From DYEC01 sp034434695 (GTDB taxonomy: Bacteria > Chloroflexota > Anaerolineae > Anaerolineales > Anaerolineaceae), in the NCBI GenBank assembly GCA_034434695.1, contig DAOTYY010000149.1, positions 1-53,358 of the forward strand: 53,358 nucleotides of DNA, in the 5' to 3' direction. Shown here piece after piece: positions 23,823 to 31,514 of the stretch (its first letter is position 1; each line of letters starts with the position of its first letter). The notes beneath the pieces were generated by a model. The model saw nothing but the letters and a program-made list of their open reading frames with translations, was not told the origin of the DNA and did no database searches. Position numbers and translations under genes: made by a program.

Positions 23823-25256
23823 ATGACCGAATATGAAGCCGTCATCGGACTGGAGACGCATATCCAGCTCAATACCACGACCAAAATTTTCTGTTCTTGC
23901 AAAGCCGATTCTTGGTTTGATTCACCAAACAGCAACATCTGTCCGGTGTGCAGCGGGCTTCCGGGGGTTTTGCCGGTATTGAACCGTGTCGTGGTTGAGA
24001 AGGCAGTGCTGCTGGCGGCAGCCATGCATGCCGAGATCCAACCCGAATCCTGTTTTGACCGCAAGAACTATTTTTATCCCGATTTGCCCAAAGGGTATCA
24101 GATTTCGCAATACGATAAGCCGCTGGCGCGCGGAGGGTATCTTGACCTGCCACTGCCGGATGGCAGCCGAAGACGGGTGCGCATCCATAAACTTCATATT
24201 GAAGAAGATGCTGGTAAAACGAAGAATGAGCACGGGCGGCGGCTGATTGATTTCAACCGTTGCGGTGTACCGCTGGTGGAGATGGTCACCGCGCCGGATT
24301 TGCGTTCTGCTGATGAAGCCGCACAATACTTGATTCGCCTGCGCCAGCTTCTGCGCTGGCTGGGTGTTTCAGAGGCGGATATGGAAAAGGCGCATTTGCG
24401 TTGTGATGCCAATGTCTCCATCCGACCTAAAGGTGCCAGTTATCTCAACCCCAAGACGGAAATTAAAAATGTCAACTCGATTGACGCTGTGCGGGACGCC
24501 ATTGCCAAAGAGATTGAGCGTCAGATTCGTGAGGTGGAAGCCGGGCACCGGATCGAAACCTGGACCCTGGAATGGGATGAAGATAGTGGAAAACTGCGCA
24601 AGATGCGTTCTAAAGAGACCGAAGCCGATTACCGCTGTTTCCGCGAGCCGGATTTGCTGACGCTGTACGTTGACGATGCCTGGAAAAATGAAATTCTAGA
24701 AAGTCTACCCGAACTGCCGTTGGAACGCCGTCAGCGTTTCATTGAGCAGTACGGGTTACCCGATTATGATGCCGACCTGCTCACTGGCGAGCGTAGTCTT
24801 TCAGATTATTTTGAGGCGACGGTCAAAGCCTATGGCGGTGATCCCAAGCGCGTCTCAAACTGGATGATGAATGATGTGTTGCGTATCCTTAATGAGAGCA
24901 ATCGTACCGCTGCGGAGCTTAAACTGACCCCGGAGCATCTGGCAGAAATTCTCAAATTACTGGATGGTGGCACGATTAACACTTCTACCGCCAAGAGCCT
25001 GCTGGAAAAGTCGGATAGCAGCGGCAAAGCCCCATCTGTGATCGTTGCTGAAGAAGGTCTGGCAAAGGTGAGCGATGACAGCGCCATCCGCCGTGTTTGC
25101 GAGGAAGTGCTGGCTGAAAACCCAAAAGAAGTGCAAAACTATAAAGGCGGCAAAGTAACACTAATCGGCTGGTTTGTCGGGCAGGTAATGCGCAAGATGG
25201 GCGGCAAAGCTGACCCGGCATTGACAAGACGAATCCTGGAAGAGCTGTTACGCTAA
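23823..25256 (+). CDS. gatB: Asp-tRNA(Asn)/Glu-tRNA(Gln) amidotransferase subunit B
   Basis: 477 aa from ATG 23823 (GAGG six bases upstream; in-frame GTG at 23811 is less likely). The GatB kinase-like domain begins VIGLETHIQLNTTTKIFCSC; the four zinc cysteines are in CSC and CPVCSGLPG. The C-terminal YqeY-like tRNA-binding tail ends GQVMRKMGGKADPALTRRIL. It activates the mischarged tRNA and transfers ammonia from GatA. Confidence 0.95.
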   Translation: MTEYEAVIGLETHIQLNTTTKIFCSCKADSWFDSPNSNICPVCSGLPGVLPVLNRVVVEKAVLLAAAMHAEIQPESCFDRKNYFYPDLPKGYQISQYDKPLARGGYLDLPLPDGSRRRVRIHKLHIEEDAGKTKNEHGRRLIDFNRCGVPLVEMVTAPDLRSADEAAQYLIRLRQLLRWLGVSEADMEKAHLRCDANVSIRPKGASYLNPKTEIKNVNSIDAVRDAIAKEIERQIREVEAGHRIETWTLEWDEDSGKLRKMRSKETEADYRCFREPDLLTLYVDDAWKNEILESLPELPLERRQRFIEQYGLPDYDADLLTGERSLSDYFEATVKAYGGDPKRVSNWMMNDVLRILNESNRTAAELKLTPEHLAEILKLLDGGTINTSTAKSLLEKSDSSGKAPSVIVAEEGLAKVSDDSAIRRVCEEVLAENPKEVQNYKGGKVTLIGWFVGQVMRKMGGKADPALTRRILEELLR

Positions 25257-25289
25257 AGGGATAGCAAAATACTATACCGTTCAACGGTG

Positions 25290-25385
25290 GAGGGTGTTGA
25301 AAAACAAAACACACTCCCCATATATGGCGGTAAAACAGCCTGTTTTTCGTATAGATATGCGCCATATATGACTTTTTCAACACTC
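25290..25385 (+). mobile_element. 96-bp palindromic MITE-like element, copy A
   Basis: Begins GAGGGTGTTGAAAAAC and ends GACTTTTTCAACACTC, imperfect terminal inverted repeats. Inside, CCATATATGGCG and CGCCATATATG pair again, so the whole can fold into one long hairpin. It is flanked by the 9-base direct repeat TCAACGGTG at 25281-25289 and 25386-25394, a likely target-site duplication. A second copy of the same length lies inverted at 27552-27647. It has no coding capacity. Confidence 0.8.
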
Positions 25386-25399
25386 TCAACGGTGTATAG

Positions 25400-25425
25400 T
25401 TGACGGAAATCGTCTGTGCTATAAT
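25400..25425 (+). promoter_or_regulatory. extended -10 promoter for the radical SAM gene
   Basis: TGC-TATAAT (TATAAT at 25420-25425), with TTGACG at 25400-25405 only 14 bases away, so the extended -10 probably dominates. The MITE-like copy A ends 15 bases upstream of the TTGACG box. Confidence 0.55.
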
Positions 25426-25489
25426 GCGGATGAAAAAAGTTACTGCGAGACTTTACCGAAAGCGCAGACCAAAACGAGCCTGACCCGGC

Positions 25490-26812
25490 ATGATTACGGA
25501 AACTATTCTGACTGCTACGCTGCGCAACATTCTCTCAAAGAATCTGGTACTTGAACAGGTGAAAGATATTGCTTTTCCCCGCCCGATTCCCGGGCGGGAT
25601 TATCTTCTTTATGTTCACATCCCGTTTTGTGAAGTGCTGTGCCCGTACTGTTCATTCCACCGGGTACGATTGGAGCAGGGTATGGCGCGCCCATATTTCG
25701 AGGCGCTACAACAAGAACTGTGCATGATCGCGGAACTGGGTTATTCCTTCCGCTCAATGTACATTGGTGGCGGAACCCCTACACTATTTGTCCAAGAGTT
25801 GAATCGGCTGGTTGATCTGGCACAGCAGCTTTTCGGCATCCGTGAGGTGTCGTGTGAAGCTAATCCCAATCACATGACACCTGAAGTTGCCGATGCCTTG
25901 GGTGGTCGTGTCCAACGCATGTCGGTAGGTGTGCAGACCTTTGATGACCGCGTTCTGCATCAACTGGCACGATTGGAACGCTTTGGTGGCGGCGAACAGA
26001 TCATGCGCCAGTTGCAATCGGTCACAGGGCGGTATTCTACCCTAAACATTGATCTGATATTTAACTACCCTGAACAAAGTGAAGCCTCTTTGCGCCGGGA
26101 TATTGAAATGGCGCTTGCAAGCGGTGCCGATCAGATTACCTTTTACCCGTTGATGACCTCGCCATCCGTGGCTCGGGCTATTCAACAGGCGATTGGACGC
26201 GTGGATCATCGGCGCGAAGCACATCTGTATCGGCTTATTCTGGATTCCATGCCGTCGGATTATCAACTCACCACCCCCTGGAATTTCACCCGCAAAAGAC
26301 GACAACACCTGATTGATGAGTATATTGTGGAGAGAAGCGATTACATTGGGGCAGGGTCAGGAGCTTTCAGCTATCTGAATGGGACATTACTGGTCAATTC
26401 TTTTTCACTGGCAGATTATCAGCGCAGCCTCTCAGCCGGACGCTTTGCATTGCGTGGACGCCGAACCTTCAGCCGCCTTCAACAGATGCGTTACCGGTTG
26501 ATGATGGATTTATTCGGTTTGGAGCTGGATAAGCAAAGTTTTCAAAAACAATTTGGTGTCTCTGTTGAGCTGGGATTACCGTTGGAAATGGCTTTTCTAA
26601 AGTTGAATGGTGCTTTTGCTGTTGACGATGCCCAAAAATTGCGTCTCTCGCGGCGTGGGTTATATTTATTGGTGATTATGATGCGTGAGTTTTTCAGTAA
26701 CATTAATACCATTCGCGATCAGGCTCGCCGTCAAGTGGCAATGATGTTTCCCGAAGAGGAAGCAAAAAATTGTGTGACTGAACTCGCCAGGGGGTTTTAT
26801 TCTCCAGATTGA
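25490..26812 (+). CDS. HemN/HemW-family radical SAM protein
   Basis: 440 aa. The 4Fe-4S/SAM motif CxxxCxxC is C47, C51, C54 (HIPFCEVLCPYC), followed by the SAM-binding YIGGGTPTLF. The C-terminal half is the HemN-type winged region. Family members act in oxygen-independent coproporphyrinogen oxidation (HemN), heme trafficking (HemW) or heme degradation (HutW/ChuW); the Cys-Pro-Tyr-Cys-Ser-Phe-His spacing does not decide among them. No ribosome site is obvious. It is monocistronic, with its own promoter downstream of a MITE-like element. Confidence 0.85.
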   Translation: MITETILTATLRNILSKNLVLEQVKDIAFPRPIPGRDYLLYVHIPFCEVLCPYCSFHRVRLEQGMARPYFEALQQELCMIAELGYSFRSMYIGGGTPTLFVQELNRLVDLAQQLFGIREVSCEANPNHMTPEVADALGGRVQRMSVGVQTFDDRVLHQLARLERFGGGEQIMRQLQSVTGRYSTLNIDLIFNYPEQSEASLRRDIEMALASGADQITFYPLMTSPSVARAIQQAIGRVDHRREAHLYRLILDSMPSDYQLTTPWNFTRKRRQHLIDEYIVERSDYIGAGSGAFSYLNGTLLVNSFSLADYQRSLSAGRFALRGRRTFSRLQQMRYRLMMDLFGLELDKQSFQKQFGVSVELGLPLEMAFLKLNGAFAVDDAQKLRLSRRGLYLLVIMMREFFSNINTIRDQARRQVAMMFPEEEAKNCVTELARGFYSPD

Positions 26813-26842
26813 ATGCAAAAGGTGATTGTGGTTTTGACACTT

Positions 26843-27334
26843 TTAGGCAGCCAGCGCTTGCCAGGCTTCCTGAATACGTTGGTAGGATTCAGCTAAATTT
26901 TCTGGAAGGACGCGCGTTTCGCCCACAACGGACATGAAATTAGTATCGCCGCACCAGCGCGGAACGACATGGAAATGTAAATGACCAGGAATACCTGCGC
27001 CGGCGGCTTCGCCCAAGTTCGCGCCGATATTGAATCCCTCTGGGCTATAGACCTGCCGCAGTGCAGCTTCAGCATGTGCCAGTAAATCGAACAACTCAGC
27101 GCGCGTCGGTGCATCTAGCTCGGTCAATGAAGATACGTGTGCGTTTGGAACAATCATCAGATGACCGCTGGTGTAGGGGTATCGGTTGAGGATGACGTAA
27201 GCACAATTGCCGCGATAAACGATCAGGTTTTCCAAACCATCGTTTTGTCGCAACACATTGCAAAAAAGACAACCGGGTGTTTCGAGCTGCTTAGTCACAT
27301 ATTTCATTCTCCAGGGAGACCAGACCCGTTTCAT
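26843..27334 (-). CDS. HIT-family hydrolase/nucleotidyl transferase
   Basis: 163 aa from ATG 27334 (AGGTGATC immediately upstream; GTG at 27343 is an in-frame alternative). The catalytic histidine triad is GHLHFHVVPRW; an N-terminal CLFC pair and VWSPWRMKYV identify the branch related to AP4A phosphorylase. It acts on dinucleoside polyphosphates or adenylylated small molecules in the cytoplasm. Convergent with the radical SAM gene. Confidence 0.9.
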   Translation of the reverse strand: MKRVWSPWRMKYVTKQLETPGCLFCNVLRQNDGLENLIVYRGNCAYVILNRYPYTSGHLMIVPNAHVSSLTELDAPTRAELFDLLAHAEAALRQVYSPEGFNIGANLGEAAGAGIPGHLHFHVVPRWCGDTNFMSVVGETRVLPENLAESYQRIQEAWQALAA

Positions 27335-27415
27335 GATGATCACCTGACAATCGTATTCACTCTGCTGACTGCTTACAACCCCTGCTACAGCATATCCTCA
27401 GCCAAAGTTATTGCT

Positions 27416-27443
27416 ATTTTAACGCCAACTGAAGATACGTCAA
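27416..27443 (-). promoter_or_regulatory. promoter for the HIT gene
   Basis: On the minus strand TTGACG (27438-27443) and TAAAAT (27416-27421) are 16 bases apart, about 80 bases ahead of the start codon. Confidence 0.5.
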
Positions 27444-27551
27444 CCGTTTGAAGAAGAGCATTTTCCTGCCCTAAAGTTAATGAAACCCCTAAAAACTTGC
27501 CCTTTCAATTCAATGGATTTCATCCTATGGCGAGAATTTTTGGCAATATGG

Positions 27552-27647
27552 GAATGTTGGAAAAGTTATATTTAGCGTATATCTATACAAAAATAGGCTA
27601 ATTTACCGCCATATATATGATGTTGGGTTGTGTTTTTCAACACCCTC
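27552..27647 (-). mobile_element. 96-bp palindromic MITE-like element, copy B (inverted)
   Basis: Read on the minus strand it begins GAGGGTGTTGAAAAACAC, contains TATATATGGCGGTAAA and TTTTTGTATAGATATACG, and ends CTTTTCCAACATTC, matching copy A along its entire 96 bases with scattered substitutions. Its 3' arm has diverged (CAACATTC for CAACACTC) and no clear target duplication flanks it, so it is probably the older copy. Confidence 0.8.
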
Positions 27648-27658
27648 CACTATTTTAC

Positions 27659-27687
27659 TTGCGCGTTTTTCGTGAACATGCTATAAT
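27659..27687 (+). promoter_or_regulatory. promoter for rho
   Basis: TTGCGC (27659-27664), 17 bases, TATAAT (27682-27687), with an extended TGC ahead of the -10. It begins 12 bases after MITE-like copy B and gives a leader of about 170 bases. Confidence 0.6.
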
Positions 27688-27721
27688 AATAATGTCACCG
27701 AGACGGATTGATCGTTAAAAA

Positions 27722-27763
27722 ACTTCTCTGTCAGACAAGTGTGGAGGTGGCAGACAGAGAAGT
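27722..27763 (+). promoter_or_regulatory. long hairpin in the rho leader
   Basis: ACTTCTCTGTC (27722-27732) pairs perfectly with GACAGAGAAGT (27753-27763), 11 bp with a 20-base loop containing GTGGAGGTGG. No T-run follows. A structured leader fits autoregulation of rho, known in other bacteria, though this particular structure is not one I recognise. Confidence 0.55.
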
Positions 27764-27861
27764 CGGAAACCCAAAAGATATGCTTAATCTTATAAAGACT
27801 GACGTCCCCTGTAAAGGGAGCGACCCTTGCCGTTTATCCCAATTAGACAAGAGATGCAAAC

Positions 27862-29136
27862 ATGAAGATACTTGAACTTGAGACAGCCCCTCTGTCGGTG
27901 CTGCGCGAACAAGCCAAAGAGTTGGGTATTCCCAACGCAATGCGCCTGAAAAAGGAAAACCTGATTATTAGGATCCGTCAGGCAGAAGCTGAAAAAGAAG
28001 GCCTGGAAGTGCGAGGTGGTGTGCTTGAAATTATGAATGAAGGAATTGGTTTCTTGCGCACCAATTATCAGGTAGGACCGGATGATGTATATGTTTCACA
28101 GGCTCAATTACGTCGTTATGAGCTGCGCTCGGGCGACCTGGTAATTGGCCATGTGCGCCCACCGCGCGAATCTGAACGTCATTATGGATTACTGAAAGTT
28201 GAATCCGTCAATGGCATGGATCCCGAAGAGGCGCGCAACCGGGTTAATTTTGAGGATTTGACACCTATTTTCCCGGACAGACGATTTGACCTGGAAACCA
28301 GTCCGAACATTCTCTCTACCCGCCTGATTAATTTGATTGCTCCTATCGGGCGAGGACAGCGTGGAATGATCGTTTCTCCACCAAAAGCCGGCAAAACCAC
28401 GATTCTGAAACAAATTGCCAATGGCATCTCCACCCGTCATCCTGAAGTACATTTGATCATTGCCCTGATTGGTGAACGCCCAGAAGAGGTCACGGACATG
28501 GACCGTTCTGTGGATGCCGAAGTGGTTGCCTCAACCTTCGATGAACCCGTTACGGCGCATGTACGCACGGCAGAAATTGCGCTCGAACGCGCCAAGCGGC
28601 TGGTGGAGATTGGGCGGGATGTGGTGATCCTGATGGATTCACTCACCCGTCTGGCTCGTGCTTACAACCTGGTCGTCAATCCATCTGGACGAACGCTTTC
28701 AGGTGGTATGGACCCCTCGGCGCTATATCCCCCCAAACGTTTCTTCGGCGCAGCGCGCAATCTGGAAGAAGGTGGCAGTCTGACGATTATCGCCACTGCA
28801 CTGGTGGATACAGGTTCTCGTCTGGATGATGTGGTCTTTGAAGAGTTCAAGGGTACGGGCAACATGGAGCTGCACCTCTCTCGTCGTTTGCAAGAACGCC
28901 GTATCTTTCCTGCCATTGACATTGAGCGTTCTTCAACGCGACGCGAAGACCTTTTGCTTGGTCCAGATATTTTACAGCGCGCCTGGTTGATGCGTCGTAT
29001 GTATTTGCAAATGATTGGAACACCGCCGCAGGGGGCTGGAATGGATCCGGCGGTGGCAACTGAGGCTATCCTGCAACGGATGCTAAAAACCCGCAATAAT
29101 CAAGAGTTCCTGGAAACGCTGACGGAGGAATTGTGA
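27862..29136 (+). CDS. rho: transcription termination factor Rho
   Basis: 424 aa, near the usual length. The N-terminal Rho helical domain (LSVLREQAKELGIPN), cold-shock RNA-binding domain (GVLEIMNEGIGFLR), Walker A PPKAGKTTI, Walker B region DVVILMDSLTRLARAYN and Q/R-loop segment are all in place. Hexameric RNA-dependent ATPase that ends transcription. There is no long insertion in the N-terminal domain. The stop overlaps the GTG start of the following M23 gene. Confidence 0.96.
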   Translation: MKILELETAPLSVLREQAKELGIPNAMRLKKENLIIRIRQAEAEKEGLEVRGGVLEIMNEGIGFLRTNYQVGPDDVYVSQAQLRRYELRSGDLVIGHVRPPRESERHYGLLKVESVNGMDPEEARNRVNFEDLTPIFPDRRFDLETSPNILSTRLINLIAPIGRGQRGMIVSPPKAGKTTILKQIANGISTRHPEVHLIIALIGERPEEVTDMDRSVDAEVVASTFDEPVTAHVRTAEIALERAKRLVEIGRDVVILMDSLTRLARAYNLVVNPSGRTLSGGMDPSALYPPKRFFGAARNLEEGGSLTIIATALVDTGSRLDDVVFEEFKGTGNMELHLSRRLQERRIFPAIDIERSSTRREDLLLGPDILQRAWLMRRMYLQMIGTPPQGAGMDPAVATEAILQRMLKTRNNQEFLETLTEEL

Positions 29137-30254
29137 AATCAGCTAATGCTCAGCACGAAAAACCTGCTGTGAGGCGTAAATCGTCCTTGCCACGCTGGGT
29201 ATCTGCTGTTGCTTGGGGAGTGGCACTGGTTATGGTGGCTTTGATGTTGTTTTTGCTTTACCAGCGCTCACCGGTAGCAAAACAAATGCAGGCGAAAGCA
29301 CAAGCTGAGCCTCAATTGGCACCCGAAGACCCAACGGTTACACCAATGGAAAGTAATGTGGGGGTGCCATTGCCTGAGTTGGGTAGCAATGGGGGAATGA
29401 ATGCACTGGTGCGGCTGGCAAACCCGCGTACCATCATCCCAACCCGCCCGCGTTCGGGAGTGGTGAATTACACCATAAAAAAAGGCGACTCGATATTCGG
29501 CATCGCAAGCGAGTTCAAAATCAAGCCCGAATCGATTCTGTGGGCGAATTACGAAGTGCTGAACGATGACCCCCATCAGATTTCTGTTGGTCAGGAAATC
29601 AAAATTCCCCCGGTGGATGGTATTCTTTACCAATGGAAAGAAGGCGATAAGCTGGAAGATGTAGCAGCTCGTTTTCATGCCGACCCCAAGGAAATTCTCA
29701 GCTTTCCGGGTAATAAACTGGATATGACTGACCCAAAAATCGAACCGGGGCAGTACATCATGATCCCCGGCGGATGGCGTGAATTGAAACCATGGGTTGT
29801 ACCGGTGGCGTATGCACCCAAATCTGGTGTTACTAAAGGTATCAGCGGTCCGGGTGGGTGTGAGGTACCGGCGGGCGGTGCGGTAGGATCAGGTGCCTTT
29901 ATCTGGCCTGCTGTACAACATTTCCTCTCTGGAAACGATTACTGGTCGGGTCACCTGGCGATTGACATCGCCGCTGGTGAAGGTGCACCAGTCTATGCGG
30001 CGGATAGCGGCGTGGTGGTTTACGCCGGGGCAATCGGTGGCGGTTATGGGAATATGATCATGATTGACCATCAGAACGGTTATCACACGCTTTATGCGCA
30101 TCTCAGCTCAATTAACGTGCGCTGCGGACAGAGTGTAATGCAGGGTAGTCTGATTGGTCTGGCGGGCAGTACGGGCAACTCTACTGGCGCACATCTCCAC
30201 TTTGAGGTGCGTTACTTGGGCGGATTTATCAATCCCTGGTATGTGCTGCCCTGA
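29133..30254 (+). CDS. membrane-anchored LysM and M23 peptidase protein
   Basis: 373 aa from GTG 29133, overlapping the rho stop, with GGAGGA upstream. One membrane helix at residues ~22-45 leaves the rest outside the cell. Two LysM domains (YTIKKGDSIFGIASEFKIKP and YQWKEGDKLEDVAARFHADP) bind peptidoglycan. The C-terminal M23 domain has the zinc motifs GHLAIDIAAG and AHLHFEVRY, so it should be an active endopeptidase acting on cell-wall peptides. Coupling to rho is positional only. Confidence 0.92.
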   Translation: MKSANAQHEKPAVRRKSSLPRWVSAVAWGVALVMVALMLFLLYQRSPVAKQMQAKAQAEPQLAPEDPTVTPMESNVGVPLPELGSNGGMNALVRLANPRTIIPTRPRSGVVNYTIKKGDSIFGIASEFKIKPESILWANYEVLNDDPHQISVGQEIKIPPVDGILYQWKEGDKLEDVAARFHADPKEILSFPGNKLDMTDPKIEPGQYIMIPGGWRELKPWVVPVAYAPKSGVTKGISGPGGCEVPAGGAVGSGAFIWPAVQHFLSGNDYWSGHLAIDIAAGEGAPVYAADSGVVVYAGAIGGGYGNMIMIDHQNGYHTLYAHLSSINVRCGQSVMQGSLIGLAGSTGNSTGAHLHFEVRYLGGFINPWYVLP

Positions 30255-30297
30255 ATTTTTGGGTGAATTTTGTCCTGGCACTGAAAGCAACGGGTGT

Positions 30298-31239
30298 TTA
30301 GCCGCTGGTCAAAACATAGCTTTTGACTTTATCTTTTGACAACGTGACCAGCGCGCCACACAGGACACCTTGCTCGTACATACTGCCTGGATTGATACAA
30401 AGGGTTTTGCCAATGCGCGTGGCGGCGCGTGCTTCATGAATATGACCAAAGAAACCCACCAGCGGCTGATAGCGTTCAATCACTGTCCTCACCGCCCGAC
30501 TTCCGACCGGTATCAATGAATTACCGGCATACTTTGGACGCAAATCAGCGGTCAGCTCCGGAGCATCATCCAGCGAAGAAGCATAGGGCGGTACATGCAG
30601 GTTAAAAATGCTGGTGCGTGGATTGATCGCTTTTGATAACATGGCTTCAAAGCGCTCCAGAAGTTTTTCCTCGCTTTCCTCGCGATAAGTATGCCAGGGG
30701 GTTGGGTTGCTCCAGCCGGAGCTGATTAACTCATGATGCTCATCCAGCTTGATAACCTGTCCTTCTGCCAGCGTGACACATTTCGAAGCGCGAATCAGAT
30801 CATCTAACTCGAACATATCATCGTTGCCAGGGGCAACAAAGCAGCGAATGCCGCTTTCTCTGAGCTTCTCGTCGGCATAATCTAACCAGCGCTCTGCGGT
30901 CTTCAGCACTTCCTGACGAAAAATCTGCTGCACTTTCTCGGGGTTGTGATTCAGCTCAGCCAGCTCATCCGGATTGGTGAGGTAGGGGTAATAACCGCGG
31001 CTACGGATTTTTTTAATCATCTGTTGCAGTTCGTCTTCATTGTTGAGGATGAAAGTCTGTTCCAGCAAAACGGCGCGATGGGTGCCATTGCCTTGATAGA
31101 CAACTGGCACAATCGCCTTGCCGGTCATGTCGCCGCCAAGAATGATAATATTGGCGTCATAAAATTTTCCGGCGTTGATAAACTTGTTCCAGCAAATGTC
31201 TGAGCCGTGAACATCAGTTGCAAAGAAGATGGTAGTCAT
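30298..31239 (-). CDS. metallophosphoesterase (calcineurin-like)
   Basis: 313 aa from ATG 31239 (GTG 31245 also possible; no clear ribosome site). Dimetal motifs in order: FATDVHGSD, GGDMTG, APGNDD, NLHVPPY and GFFGHIHEARA. Acts on phosphodiesters or phosphomonoesters in the cytoplasm; no signal peptide. The central helical insert (residues ~60-125) distinguishes it from small YfcE-type enzymes. Divergent from the sensor operon that follows. Confidence 0.88.
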   Translation of the reverse strand: MTTIFFATDVHGSDICWNKFINAGKFYDANIIILGGDMTGKAIVPVVYQGNGTHRAVLLEQTFILNNEDELQQMIKKIRSRGYYPYLTNPDELAELNHNPEKVQQIFRQEVLKTAERWLDYADEKLRESGIRCFVAPGNDDMFELDDLIRASKCVTLAEGQVIKLDEHHELISSGWSNPTPWHTYREESEEKLLERFEAMLSKAINPRTSIFNLHVPPYASSLDDAPELTADLRPKYAGNSLIPVGSRAVRTVIERYQPLVGFFGHIHEARAATRIGKTLCINPGSMYEQGVLCGALVTLSKDKVKSYVLTSG

Positions 31240-31437
31240 CAGCACATTTTACCAGAAAAACGGAACGTTCTTTTATATAGGCGCGCCTTGCAATCACTTA
31301 TCAATTGCTTGTAGAAGCCCTTGTGGTGCTGTATAAGGTTAATGAAGCCTGATAAAATATTAGCGTCAGCGGCTATCTATTGTTTCTCTAGAAATAATTT
31401 GCTAATCGTAAAGATTTCATTAACACTTTCGGGACTG

Positions 31438-31443
31438 TATAAT
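31438..31443 (+). promoter_or_regulatory. -10 element of the sensor/ThrC operon
   Basis: TATAAT about 70 bases ahead of the first sensor gene; the best -35 at 17-base spacing is the poor TTTCAT (31415-31420), so activation by a regulator is possible. Confidence 0.4.
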
Positions 31444-31514
31444 AAATGTGGAACACAGTTTGCACGGTGGAAGAAAATCATAAGACGCGCTGTGTGTTCT
31501 GAAGGAGTGAAAGA

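Larger units (their letters stand above)
27335..27861. other. gene-free regulatory stretch between the HIT gene and rho
   Basis: About 530 bases without a gene. It holds the HIT promoter (27416-27443, minus), a MITE-like element (27552-27647), the rho promoter (27659-27687) and a structured rho leader (27722-27763). No tRNA or riboswitch signature was recognised in the rest. Confidence 0.7.
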
